Positions 20,542-30,636 of a DNA stretch of 64,000 nucleotides are shown in pieces. The stretch is taken from assembly GCF_035222485.1 (NCBI RefSeq), contig NC_085923.1:434001-498000 (forward strand), given 5' to 3'. The notes under the pieces are model-generated. The model did no database searches. It was given only the letters and a program-made list of their open reading frames with translations, and was not told the origin of the DNA. The position numbers and the translations under genes were made by a program. The number at the start of each line of letters is the position of its first letter. The stretch's first letter is position 1. Source of the stretch: Podospora pseudoanserina (taxonomy: Eukaryota > Ascomycota > Sordariomycetes > Sordariales > Podosporaceae).

Positions 20542-22327
20542 ACAAGGACGCCACCAACTGCTTATACTCCTTTAATTCATCGGCCTTGTCCTAAATAACT
20601 TGGGCAGAATTTTCGCGCCAGCATCCCAAAAATATCGCTTCCGCTTGTACTCTGTCGAACATGACTGGAAATCGGGGATAGATATGTTTCCAGACGAGCG
20701 AATACAGGGCACTAGAATTTACAGCCAACGACAAGATTTGCCCAAGACATAAACAAGGTAGGCCGAAAGAGCCAACCAATAAAGAGAATCAGAGACAAGC
20801 CCGAAAAGGCAACAGCCAAGACATAACAGCCAGCCAGAGCTTGGAACGGCCCCGGGATCTTGTCCAACTCATTCAAGAAGTCCTGTTTTAAGCCAAGCCT
20901 GGTCAGGTTCAAGTGTAAAGGACCAATATTTAACTGGCGATTGAGGAGCGCGGAGATGTTGAAAAGGGCTTTTAAGGGTCAGCAACGAGGTACTTGTAGG
21001 TATATAAACGGGAACGGTGCCTACAAAATTTCAGAGGCTACGTATAACTGGTCACGTTGTATCTAGCCCCGGGAGTCGTTATATTTAGGGTAAAGATACC
21101 CTGGCAAACGTCCCTAACATAGAGGAAATACCATTGCTAAACCCCTATTTCCTTCCCGAGCGTATTAGCGATATCGTCCTCGACGCTTAAGAGTTGCGCA
21201 AGGCCAGAACTAACGGCCGACCCAATCGCCGCGGTTACGTCTGAACACAGCTTACCGAGGACTCCTCCGAGAGGCCCACAAGATGTGGGCGAGGGACCAC
21301 CCTCCCGCTTATCGGTGATGGGACGAGGTTTGGCCCAGGGTGGAGGTGTTTAACGTGAGAATGTGGTAGTCTTCCATGAAGCCGGGGTTCTCACCAGCTG
21401 TTAGGGCCAGCCCAGTGAGCACGAGCGTCACGGGTGTGATGAGGATTCCGACTGCTGTGCGCAGCTGGGACTTCGAGGCCCGATCGAAGTTAGTACGCAC
21501 TGCGCGGATCAGCGTCCTCGAGACCCACTCGATAGTCGTGCGAGCTTCTCGGATCTGCATCATCGAGACCTGCTCGAAGTAGTACAGAGCTTTGAGACGA
21601 ATAAACTGCAACCAATCAGTGGGTTTTTACAGAATATAGGAATATTGGAACACGAGGGGAGATGAAGATAACACGATCGAGATCAATAGCAAGGATGTGG
21701 TACCAGTCTAATGGTTCGGCGAGTCCCGAGATCCCGGCTCCGGGGCGCCAGAGGTGTCCACGAACTCGGAGCCCCGCCGATGGAACCGGATAACAAGACC
21801 TTCCCATGGAACCCCTATTGTTCGGTACCTTGTACCCGGCTTTCTGGGTTCCTTTGTCACCAGCTATCGGAGACTACAGCACACCCTTTTCGTCCGCAAG
21901 ATCTCCCTCCAGTTCCTCATCCCACAAGTACGTTTCACAGCAGGCCAGGCATCGCAAGGATTCAGTACTGCCATGTAGTGGGATGCGATTTGCGGTAGCA
22001 TCTTCACCCAACGAGAGGCCGGTTGCACGTTCGAGCCTGTTCACATTCCAAGGGTGCCATCGTATAAGCTTTCCCTGGTCCTTGTCTGGCTGTCCTGGAC
22101 GTTGACACGCTGCGCTGTCTTAGTTTCAAGGAGTCCAAGTCGGACGAGTAGACCATGCAGTCCAAGAAGTGCCGTGGATCGCGAGTGCGAGCGCCAGGCC
22201 TCGCACCTGTCACTGCGTATTTCTCGGGGCCGTTTCGTGAAATACCCCACCCATAGCATATATACCACTCTTGGAGCGGTAGTCCTGGACATGTTAGCAA
22301 ATATCAAGGCAGTGAAATTCAACTAAC
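20542..22327. other. Region with degenerate coding traces
   Basis: On the minus strand a frame at 21309-21563 reads MMQIREARTTIEWVSRTLI, then one hydrophobic segment (TAVGILITPVTLVLTGLAL) and FMEDYHILTLNTSTLG, ending abruptly. The TM-then-NTS pattern resembles the start of SUR7/PalI-type membrane proteins. The rest of such a protein is missing, so it is at best a fragment. Frames at 22004-22322 also read partly protein-like. No intact gene is supported. Confidence 0.3.
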
Positions 22328-23075
22328 TTACTGGATTCCCGACAGCCATGCTAATCCCAGCCCCCGTGGCCACTCAGACTTATTTAGCCTCGGCCACAGC
22401 ATCTGCGATAATTCGTAGCTTGCGCTCTGCATCTTCCTAGACGGAACCGAAATGATCTGCCAGTAGCTCGCCATTAAGGCGGTGTGCGGGCACTGGAAGC
22501 TTTACCGTCAACCTACACCGATCACCTTCTCGCACTTTCTTCAGGTGGTATGGGTAGATATAATCAAGACATGAGTGGTACATTGTCCATGCCTTGCCAA
22601 AGTCTACAAGCTTTCCGGCGACGTAAATGCGCAGGTGTATATCTCGATGCAAAAATCCCTAATCGCTGGAGACCTTGGAGATCCTCCCACATTTGCGGCA
22701 CGTCTTCGGGGTGAGCTCGAGGTATCCGAATGCCTTGACCGCAAGATCCTCCTGATTTTCCTCTTTAAGCCGACCGTAGACCCGGGATTCTGCGTTGGAG
22801 GGGAGGAAACAGTCGTAGTATAATTGGGGAGTCTGGAGTGGGCGCGCTAGAAACACCGCCCAGCTGTCTCTCAGGGTGGTGACCCAGTGCATGAATGAAA
22901 ACAGCTTGAGGGCAAAAGTCCCCTTGTCTTCAATTTCGACCTTCCAGAAATAACCGTCTTTATCTTTGGTGTGTCCCAGATTCTCTAAGAACTTGATATC
23001 AGCTCGGGCCGTTGGCGTTAACGATGCAAGTTTGGGACCTGGTATGGCGGGCAGGGCCGGTTGTGCGTCAGTCAT
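22328..23075 (-). pseudogene. FTA2/protein-kinase-like pseudogene
   Basis: From the ATG at 23073-23075 the frame reads ADIKFLENLGHTKDKDGYFW, KVEIEDKGTFALKLFSF and ESRVYGRLKEENQEDLAVKA, the N-lobe of fungal FTA2-type kinase-like proteins (Sim4 kinetochore subunit FTA2 family name). Then the frame breaks. The family-like text EDVPQMWEDLQGLQRLG occurs in another frame before the first frame resumes with LHRDIHL, AGKLVDFGKAWTMYH (HRD- and DFG-like) and RIIADAVAEA. Further breaks are a TAG near 22437, then a shift to EWPRGLGLAWLSGI, ending at 22328-22330 or continuing through a possible GTAAGT donor. At least three one-base shifts plus stops make it non-functional unless the assembly is wrong. Confidence 0.7.
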
Positions 23076-23464
23076 GTTGGCGGTTAGTTGAACAGAATCA
23101 GAAATCTGGTGAGTTCGGCGTCGCCGCCAGTGTCTACTGCACTCTGATGGTAATATGTAGGTGAGGAAGTAGGTCGATGGCAGGGCCTTCAATAGCCCGC
23201 AAAGGTGACACGAACGGTAGTTCAGAGAAGTCAATTTCTGTTGGTCCGCCACCTGCACGCATAATGTCATGAACCTGTATTTGACCCATAAAATTCGTAT
23301 CCACACCCAAGCATCCCAATCTTGATTCCCTTTCACGGAAGAACGTACATCTACCTCATCATAGGTAGCTGAACCTCCAGCATGGGCACTTCCATCCTAC
23401 ACCTATTTCAAGATACAGGTATCCGTCCGCAATCCCCCATCTTCAACTACCTTCGCTCCGGCTC

Positions 23465-23991
23465 TCACCAAGTACACGGAACCTCATGAAACGAGTCCAA
23501 AAAGCAAGGCTTCATGGCAGCCGTGCAGTGTCCTCCTCCAAGCTCTGTCGTACAAGTCCGAGTTAGTACAGTCCAAAACAAAGGTAAAGAAGAGAAATGA
23601 AGTAAGAACGAGGTGTTTAACAAGAGCCTTGAAAAGACCAAGCCTCTGGCTTGAATCACACGGGATAAGTGGAAGAAGAGAGAAACTGCATACCTCGCGC
23701 GCCCCGCTGTTTGATACACCTCTTCGGCTGGTTGCTAGCAAGAAAATGACCGCGGCCACCCGCCCAGTCAATGCAAAGCTCATAAATCCCCGGCACTCCA
23801 GTAGCGTCGTTGTATAAGCACCCTCCCCTGGCATCAATCCTGTGCAGCCCAAAGTCGGTATACCAGAGGCCCACGCGTTCCGGGCAGTTGATCCCTGAGC
23901 CGGGAGGGCATTTGGAGTAGACGGACATACCGTCGGCGGTCACAGTGGTGATCAAGCCGGCGAGGATGGCGGTTAGGCTGGGGAAATGCAT
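23465..23991 (-). CDS. Small secreted cysteine-rich protein (paralogue A)
   Basis: Two exons: 23991-23694 and 23544-23465, 125 residues. The intron (23545-23693, 149 nt) has GTATGC and a CTAAC branch near the CAG acceptor. The signal peptide is MHFPSLTAILAGLITTVTA. The mature protein has GLWYTDFGLH, GGCLYN, GVPGIYELCID, GHFLAS, KRCIKQRG and a C-terminus ending VPCTW. The same blocks recur in the gene at 25164-25562 (GLWHTDFGSH, DGCWKN, GVPSIAEVCVD, AHFIVS, RRCMF, VDCTW). The two genes are therefore paralogues, divergently transcribed about 1.2 kb apart. Size, secretion and conserved Cys suggest an effector-like or antimicrobial-type secreted protein, but the function is unknown. A TATA-like AATAAATA lies about 140 bases upstream. 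Confidence 0.8.
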
Positions 23992-25163
23992 TGTTGTTGC
24001 TTGTTTTGGTGAGTTCTAGCGGTGGCAAGCAACGTGGAGGAAAAGGTCGATGGAGATGCGTGAGGAGGAGGACGGTTGAGGTTAGATGGATGATGGAAAA
24101 TGAGGGGGATGGAAGGGATAGAGGACGGTATTTATTAACGGTTAGGCCTGTCAAGGGTCCGATTGGCAAACGACTGAGAGGATGAAGCTGGTGATGGGCT
24201 GCATGGCTATCAGTATGAAAAATCACAAAGGTTGGAACGTTGGTGGATGAGGCTACCGCAAATAGAACCAATATTCGTGACATAATAGATATTGCCGAGG
24301 AGTGAGGTTTACGTATGCCTTGGACCCAGCGGCAGCGGTGAAGACTCTCCGTGGCGGAGTTACCGGAACATTGTTTGATTGTTGTTTGGTTTAACCATGT
24401 TGCTTGGAAATTTCTATGTTGTTGGTTGCTAGTGCACTTCATTACTGGGGCTACAAGGTTGCCGAGCATGGGTTACCGATTGGGACCCAAGACTTCTTAG
24501 TGGTGGTGCTGTTGGTAGAACAGACCTTTGGATATGGATTAATCATAGCAAATCTCTACAGTTGTGTTGGTAAGCCGCATGAAAAGTCTTGAAGACCCAT
24601 CATCGCGATTGACTAGCGCCAACAAGTCAGCTTGACTAAATTCACGATACTTCAAGCCCACATCACTGAAGCCTGTGATGTCACTTTACTCGACGAGGGA
24701 AGGTACCCTGGTTGGGGACTTTCTATCATTGTTTGCAACCAACAATCTACTAGCGACCAGGTGGATTTACAAATATTTTATCCGAGTGGTGAATCATTCT
24801 CCAATTTCATCAAGGTACGCAGTGATGGCGGTCTGACGTGTTGTCACTGACCCCGGCATCTACCGGCATCGTGATGTTGGATTGACAGCACGCATTACCT
24901 TTCCCAATCCGTGTATGGGGACGTGACCCCAAGAAGATACCATATGGACAGCAGGAGATCCAGGACTATAAATCTCCATGCTTCCCTTGTTCCAAGTCAA
25001 ACACCACTCCACCCACATCGCCCTATCCTGCTATCATCTCCATCTCAACCTCAACCGCACAACCTTGTCACCCCTTATCCGAGTAAGTCCACTCCGAGCC
25101 GAGTTCTCAGCCTGAAATCATTATGAAACAAACGCCTAACCCCCAATCTCTAGCCTATCTATC
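23992..25163. promoter_or_regulatory. Divergent promoter region between two secreted paralogues
   Basis: About 1.2 kb holding both promoters. A TATA-like TATAAAT lies at about 24968-24974 for the plus-strand gene. No other gene is supported; a short plus-strand frame at 24404-24592 has no recognisable content. Confidence 0.45.
25083..25153 (+). other. 5'-UTR intron of paralogue B
   Basis: GTAAGT at 25083-25088 and a branch-like GCCTAAC near 25135. The acceptor TCTAG ends at 25153, ten bases before the start codon. Predicted only from splice signals. Confidence 0.55.
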
Positions 25164-25562
25164 ATGCGCCTCAGCACTCCCTTAGCAGCGGCAGCAACTC
25201 TGCTCCAATCCGCCACCCTCGCCTCAGCTGAAGCCTGGACCTTGTTCTCGTTCATCGACATGGAGCCCTTTCAACCGAACTGGGATGGCGGCCTCTGGCA
25301 CACAGACTTTGGCTCCCACAACTTCAAGATTGAGAACGAAGATGGCTGCTGGAAGAACGTCGGCGTGCCCTCCATCGCTGAGGTCTGCGTCGACATTGTG
25401 CGCACCAGAGCCCACTTCATCGTCAGCGGGACTGGCCAGAGGCGGTGCATGTTTCTTGACCGCGGCAAGCGCGGCTCCAAATCTGCTTTGAAATGCTTCC
25501 GCGATACTTACGACCATTCCTGCTATATCGAGCTGTGGGAGGAGGTGGACTGCACGTGGTAG
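25164..25562 (+). CDS. Small secreted cysteine-rich protein (paralogue B)
   Basis: Intronless coding frame of 132 residues with signal peptide MRLSTPLAAAATLLQSATLASA. The mature part reads GLWHTDFGSHNFKI, EDGCWKNVGVPSIAEVCVD, RAHFIVSGTGQRRCMF, LKCFRD, SCYIEL and VDCTW. It shares the GLW-TDFG opening, GC, GVP-I-E-C-D, RC and terminal CTW with the minus-strand gene at 23465-23991, so both descend from one gene. The coding intron of the other copy is absent here, at the equivalent of the RGAR/RGKR position; instead there is a probable 5'-UTR intron. No known domain is recognised. Confidence 0.8.
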   Translation: MRLSTPLAAAATLLQSATLASAEAWTLFSFIDMEPFQPNWDGGLWHTDFGSHNFKIENEDGCWKNVGVPSIAEVCVDIVRTRAHFIVSGTGQRRCMFLDRGKRGSKSALKCFRDTYDHSCYIELWEEVDCTW

Positions 25563-25974
25563 ATTTTGGAGGTGCTGTTTTGTTAGGGTAGAAGGATTCG
25601 AAATTGTGATTGCCCACCCAGTTCAGGGAGGATGGGATGGGACGGTGGGAAGGATACCCAAGATGGCTATCATAGTGAGAGAAATGCAACCTCAACCTGA
25701 CTTATCTCCGCTGTTATCAGTACAGTGAGAAAGAAGAAAATATTTCTTTTTAGACGGCCATCTGACCCAGGGTACCTAGAACGAATGACTGTCAAATAGA
25801 AAAGCTGATGGTCAACATGACCTATTGCACGGTTACAAACGCCACCGTTGCCAACAGTTGGGAATGTTGGTGAACGATATTGATAGAACGGTTTCCGGAA
25901 CCAACGCAATCCCCTTACCTCTTCCACTGACCATCAACAGGCACTTCCTTGCCCCTGGCACGGATAGATTTCCG

Positions 25975-26588
25975 TTACACATGAGCCTTGATCTCGGCGT
26001 TGCTGTTCTCAATCTCAGTGCTGTTGCCCACCACACGGTTGCCGAAGCAGCCTCCCTTGTGGCAACACTTCCATGAGCTGATCGAGTCGTTGAAGTTGCC
26101 GTTTCCATCGTTGAGCTTCTGATCCTCCTGGGTGTGATAGCTGCTTCCCTGGCAGTTCCGATTCCTACATCACAAAGTTAGAATTCTGTCTGAAAGGCTT
26201 TCGAAAGGTGAAGAGCTGCTTACACGTACCATCTACATTTCAAGGCATTCTTGTTGTTGTTCTTGATGTCACTAATCTTGTTGTCCCAGTTGGAGGTGAA
26301 GTTGATTTCATGGTGTGCTGTTAATTTAGTGTTTAGTCCCAGTAGGTAGCTATTGCAGCCAATGATATGTCAATGAGATAATATAGAACTCTCACAACAG
26401 TTGTTGGGAGTAAACTCAAAGGTGTGGCAGGGTACACCCCACTTGATGTGCTCACAGGCATAGACGGAGGCATCCTCTCGGCGAGAGATTCCGCTGTGCT
26501 CTGAGACAGGCACATTTTCTGTGGGGGCAGCCATAGCGGAGAAACCTCCCAAAGCGAGGAGGGTGATAAGGGTCTTGAGTTGGAACAT
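25975..26588 (-). CDS. Small secreted protein with beta/gamma-crystallin-like pattern
   Basis: Three exons: 26588-26396, 26317-26230 and 26164-25975, 156 residues; both introns (78 and 65 nt) keep phase. The signal peptide is MFQLKTLITLLALGGFSAMA, followed by a pro-like stretch ending SRR before EDASVYACEH, suggesting a Kex2-type processing site. The mature part has eight Cys. It shows two similar halves, each with a Cys-framed N-terminal strand region and an N-D/N-x-I-S block (NWDNKISDI; FNDSISSWKCC). This is the hallmark layout of two beta/gamma-crystallin Greek-key motifs, as in some fungal secreted antimicrobial or killer-like proteins. The fold assignment is pattern-based inference. A TATA box (TATAAAG on the minus strand, 26696-26702) lies about 110 bases upstream. 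Confidence 0.75.
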
Positions 26589-27851
26589 CTTGATTGTTGA
26601 GATTGAGAATTGGTTCACTGGAGTAGCTTGGGGTTGTTGACTTGAGACTTGATGATGTGTTTGAGTGAAAGAAAATGAGTCGACATGTTTCCTCCCTTTA
26701 TACATTTCTTCTCGTCCTTTTTCCAGGCGCATCAACTCACCGAACTGGAATTCGAAACAGGAACATAGCAAGGCCCAAAGCATGAGCAGATACCGCTTAC
26801 CAGATGCATCACTAAACTCCCTGGCTGCTGATACATGGACTCGAGGAACTTTGACGATGTCGGATTATGCCAGCGGACTAAGCCAGCGGACGTATACTGA
26901 GGGAGTCCAGAATCCTTTCAGTTGCCACCCCTTCATCGCGTTATCACAGACTCAAAGTTCAAGTTGTTGACGGATTTCGCATTGGCTATATGACGAGATT
27001 TATTTCACAAAGATGGCCCCCTCAAAGTCTCATGAGGTGTTAGGCAAGGCAACTCGAATATTAGCTAGAAACATAATGACGTTTCTAGTATATCTAGTAG
27101 GTGAACCAACACTTCAGTTGGGATTTGACCTGCTACCCACCCAAGAAATCCAAGAATGCTATGGCGAAATCAAAGAAACAAGCATTCCAAGCTACATCAA
27201 CATGAGCCTCATCAATCGGCCTGCAACTGTGATAGGTTGTTGACTGTAACATATCTGACGACAATGGCTAAGACTCTTGGTAAGTTGAAGCGCAGCGTTT
27301 TGCCCCCGACCATCACGCCAGTCCTGGAACAAAACATGCACCTCGCTTACATCATTCTCCTAGCATGGAAGGTGACAGGCTTGTTTATTCCTCCAATGTA
27401 GCGCTAGGCATGCTACACTGCAGAACAAGACGTGGTGCCACCGGGGCTATCACTCACCCTATTGTAGCATTTACCAGGCGGCTGGATGATATCGGCTCAA
27501 AAATGTGTCGTTCAATGAACAATCTGCATCTGAGTCTGTTATTACAATTGAGATGGATGTATTCATGACAGACAAAGAACATGTCGCCACACCACCTGAC
27601 AAAATCGACCCTCTGACTCAGAAGAATTACACACAATACATACAATTCACCATTCACATTTTACTTGGGTACCTTGCACAGGTTAAAGCACAGAGTTTAT
27701 ATTTCTCTAAAGAAAAAAGGTATAGATCATTACTCCCGTCACCAACTCTCATACCACTATTATCCCCACGTCATCACCCCCACTCCCCATCGGTTTCCCT
27801 TAACAACCCCGTTAGCTACCTGAAGTTTACCTAAAACATCAAAAACAAAAT
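26589..27851. other. Intergenic, no supported gene
   Basis: About 1.26 kb of AT-richer sequence with only short open frames on both strands. No RNA gene or mobile-element signature is seen. Confidence 0.35.
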
Positions 27852-28220
27852 TCACTTCCCCTCCCTCTCCCGTTCTCTCTCCCTCCCCCGCTCCCTCTCC
27901 CTCTTCCTCTCCTTCACCCTCTCAACCTTCTCCAGCGAAGTCCCCATAATCCAAAGCCCCATCTTTGTTGAAAGGCTGTTCTTCTTGTTCTTCTTCTCCT
28001 TTTTGGAGGATATAGCATGGATGGTGGATGAAGATGATGCAGTATGGTGAACAGGGCTGAAGTTGGGGGTTTTGTGGGAGTTGTCGTGGGTTGGGCAAGT
28101 ATTTTGATGGTGGTGAGAAGAAGAAAAAGAAGAAGAAAAAGAAGAAGAAGCCTTAGCGGGCTGTTTTCCCTTCTCCTTGTTTTTGGAGGAGATGGTGGGG
28201 TTGGTGAAGTGGGAGTCCAT
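27852..28220 (-). CDS. Small basic low-complexity protein
   Basis: Frame of 122 residues from the ATG at 28218-28220 (MDSHFTNPTISSKNKEKGKQ). It consists of a Lys-rich N-terminus, a Ser/His-rich centre and a conserved-looking block MGLWIMGTSLEKVERVKER. It ends in an Arg/Glu repeat encoded by CT-rich microsatellite DNA. The MGLWIMGTSLEKVERV block is the only non-repetitive part and is the best argument that the gene is real. The frame continues open upstream to 28919, but that part encodes the translated minisatellite at 28780-28870. No function can be assigned. Confidence 0.45.
   Translation of the reverse strand: MDSHFTNPTISSKNKEKGKQPAKASSSFSSSFSSSHHHQNTCPTHDNSHKTPNFSPVHHTASSSSTIHAISSKKEKKNKKNSLSTKMGLWIMGTSLEKVERVKERKRERERGREREREREGK
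28102..28156. repeat. GAA/AGA-rich microsatellite
   Basis: Imperfect run of GAAGAA/AAAGAA triplets; on the minus strand it encodes the Ser tract of the small basic protein. Confidence 0.7.
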
Positions 28221-29088
28221 TTTGGTTTGTTTTTGTGGGTTGTGGATTTGTTTGTACGAACGGAAGGGGTGTAGTTTGTTGTGAGTGTTTAGTTGATGGT
28301 GACGAGGAATGGGGATGAAGGATGGGGGAGACTCGAATGGGTCAAGTTGTTTAAATAATGGTTGACTGGGGGGGTTATTCAGAGGGCCAGGTGAGAGACT
28401 CAGTGCTATAACTTTCGACCACAACAGCTGTGTTGACAGAGCAGCTGGACTGTTGGGCACATCTGTTAGAAGTTGTTTTGTATTGTTATGGCTCATGAAC
28501 TTGGAAACAAGCTGCCAGTCCTCTAGGCCAGAGAACAAATGTTGGGAACAAGGGCCCTGTGATCCATCCACTTTTTTGCGCGACTGAAGAGCAACAATCC
28601 TATTGTGCAGAGATGATGATAGTTCTCTTTGTCTCACACGTTGGCGGAACCATCTGGCGAACTGCTGTTGTCTAGCGCTCTCCCGAGCTTGCGATTTCCT
28701 ATTGACACATTTTCTTCTGCAAGGCTTGCTGTATAGACAAGACATGCTATCTGAGCAGGTCCTGGTGTACAGAGAAGGCTTGCAGAGTTGACATGCCTTG
28801 CAGAGTTTGACATGCCTTGCAGAATTGAGATGCCTGGCAGAGTTGGCAATCCTGGCAGACGTCGCAACTCTTGCCAGGCACGACCATCCTCGTAGCCATG
28901 CAGATTTGGAGACTGGCAACCAAGTGGGACTTTGTTTTCTCAGTTAGGGCCGGAAGTAGAAACATCTTACACTCTTGGATCAGTAGAGGAGAGCGACCCT
29001 TGGTATTCACTTGGTTCATTCAAACACTATGTGCCTAATCGTTCAAAACGCTAGCCAAATCGCCATGCACGCTCGATAATGTACTTCA
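28221..29088. other. Intergenic with a minisatellite
   Basis: Holds an 18-19 bp minisatellite at 28780-28870 and is otherwise without recognised features. Confidence 0.4.
28780..28870. repeat. 18-19 bp degenerate minisatellite, five units
   Basis: Units begin at 28780, 28798, 28817, 28835 and 28853. They follow the consensus TTGCAGAGTTGACATGCC, with increasing divergence towards the right (TGGCAGAGTTGGCAATCC, TGGCAGACGTCGCAACTC). The second unit is 19 bp. Confidence 0.8.
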
Positions 29089-30636
29089 TTAATAGTTGCA
29101 GATACCTCCAACATCATCATCAATAGTCCAAGTACCTGCCAAACCAGGCATCTCCACCTCCTCAGTGACAGTATGGGACATCAGCAACCCAGCCCCCTCC
29201 TCGGGTTTTCCAGCAAAGAAGTCGTTCTGACCCGGGCCTTTGTGCACTCTGCTCATGAACCGCTTGGTCCATTCCTCAATAGCAGGTTCACCCGTCTCAT
29301 CCCTGGCCTGCTTGAGGAAAGAGATGAGTGCTGTGCCGCCAGTTCCCTTGAGAGCACTCTTCTTCCCGTCATCAGCAGCCTTTTGAGCAGTGGCAGCAGC
29401 ACCACGGGCATCGTAAGCAATCCCCTGAGGCTGCTGGCGAGAAGCAGTAGCGAGGTTGACCTTGCGACGGGCGACCTCGGGACTCCGACTGCGGCTCCGG
29501 GCGCGAACTTCCCGGCTAGGCAGGACAATATACCGCGTGACAATAGCAATGTGCTTGTCGCGGAGAGCGCGCAACATGGACAAACAGGCGTCGTAGGCAA
29601 CTGAGAGGGATTTGTTGTCCTTGTTCTGCTCGACATATTCGCGAATGTTGGCAACACCTTGAACATCCTGAAGGAATCTAGCATGGGGTCCGGGCATATA
29701 CTGACGCATCTCCATGATGAAGTTGTGCTTGGGCGCAGGGGCGTGACCTTCACGTCCGCGCTCCTTAGTCGGCTTCTCACCAGTGGGGCGATGGGTGATG
29801 CCCAAGACGATGTCGAAAAATTGGATCAGACTGCTCTGGGCATTGCTGCCACCGGCATATTGGCGGTAGGTCTCGGTTCCAGTTCCGTCCTCGTAGATAA
29901 CGCCGTTGGGCAAACCGGCTTCGCCCATGTTCTTGCTGCCGGCCAAAAAGGGACGGATGCGGTTGTAAAAGATGTTGGGGTCGCAGCTCTCATGCATGCG
30001 GACCAACAGGGTGGTCAGATCATCCAGACGCTCAGCAAACGTGCTCAGGCAGCTGGTGACGGCCTTTGCATCGTCCTCCCGGGCAGCAGCAATAGCCCTC
30101 AGCATCAGGGGGACGATGGGTGCACCACGGGCTTCCATGGCGACAGAGACCAGGTAAAACCAGGACTCGTCGATGCCACCGGTGAAAGTGCACAAGCTGG
30201 CGAGGTTCTCGAGATTGTCGATATCCTCGTCCATGAAAAGGGGCTTGAAGTTCCAGAGACAGACAGCTGCGTAGGTGGCAACGGGCGGAACCTCGAGGTG
30301 TTCAGACACCTTCAACAGCGGGACTGAAATGGAAGGCGGCAGGCGGTCACTGGGACTATCACCGCCCCAGATGTAGCCGTGGGCCATAAAGGAGAGCAGC
30401 ACGTAGGCTCTGCGCCATTCTGCGTCGTGTTCCAGACCGATGGTGGAGAGCACTGGGAGCCGGTCGATGACCCCGCGCAGCCGCTTGCTGAGAATGAGGG
30501 CCTGCAGGTTCGCCGCGATGGCCTCCCATTTGTTGTAGTAGGGATCCGGAAGCCTCGTCAACGGCAGGACGTCCGGGAGGAAGCCGTGGGTTGGAGAGAT
30601 TCCATAATTGGCCAGGTCCGGGATGGGCGCCAACAT
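29089..30636 (-). CDS. Indoleamine 2,3-dioxygenase
   Basis: Single-exon gene of 515 residues. IDO is a haem enzyme that opens the tryptophan indole ring to N-formylkynurenine, the first step of the kynurenine/NAD route. The N-terminal domain is ISPTHGFLPDVLPLTRLPDPY. The haem-pocket region has LLSFMAHGYIWGG. The large domain includes WFYLVSVAMEARGAPIVPLM and IFYNRIRPFLAG. The proximal haem ligand is the His in LRDKHIAIVTRYI (about residue 362). Fungal IDOs usually carry extra insertions; here the C-terminus has a long Arg/Ser-Ala-rich insert before GTGGTALISFLKQARDET, which is the usual IDO ending. About 80 further residues follow, longer than animal IDO. Confidence 0.93.
   Translation of the reverse strand: MLAPIPDLANYGISPTHGFLPDVLPLTRLPDPYYNKWEAIAANLQALILSKRLRGVIDRLPVLSTIGLEHDAEWRRAYVLLSFMAHGYIWGGDSPSDRLPPSISVPLLKVSEHLEVPPVATYAAVCLWNFKPLFMDEDIDNLENLASLCTFTGGIDESWFYLVSVAMEARGAPIVPLMLRAIAAAREDDAKAVTSCLSTFAERLDDLTTLLVRMHESCDPNIFYNRIRPFLAGSKNMGEAGLPNGVIYEDGTGTETYRQYAGGSNAQSSLIQFFDIVLGITHRPTGEKPTKERGREGHAPAPKHNFIMEMRQYMPGPHARFLQDVQGVANIREYVEQNKDNKSLSVAYDACLSMLRALRDKHIAIVTRYIVLPSREVRARSRSRSPEVARRKVNLATASRQQPQGIAYDARGAAATAQKAADDGKKSALKGTGGTALISFLKQARDETGEPAIEEWTKRFMSRVHKGPGQNDFFAGKPEEGAGLLMSHTVTEEVEMPGLAGTWTIDDDVGGICNY

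Noticed and set aside
22659-22661. TAG in the FTA2-like pseudogene read as a nonsense mutation
   Set aside because: The surrounding family-like text is in another frame here, so the TAG is a by-product of frameshifts rather than a base substitution.
29659-30327. Plus-strand 220-codon frame opposite the IDO gene
   Set aside because: Antisense shadow of the GC-rich IDO coding sequence; the IDO frame has clear family motifs.
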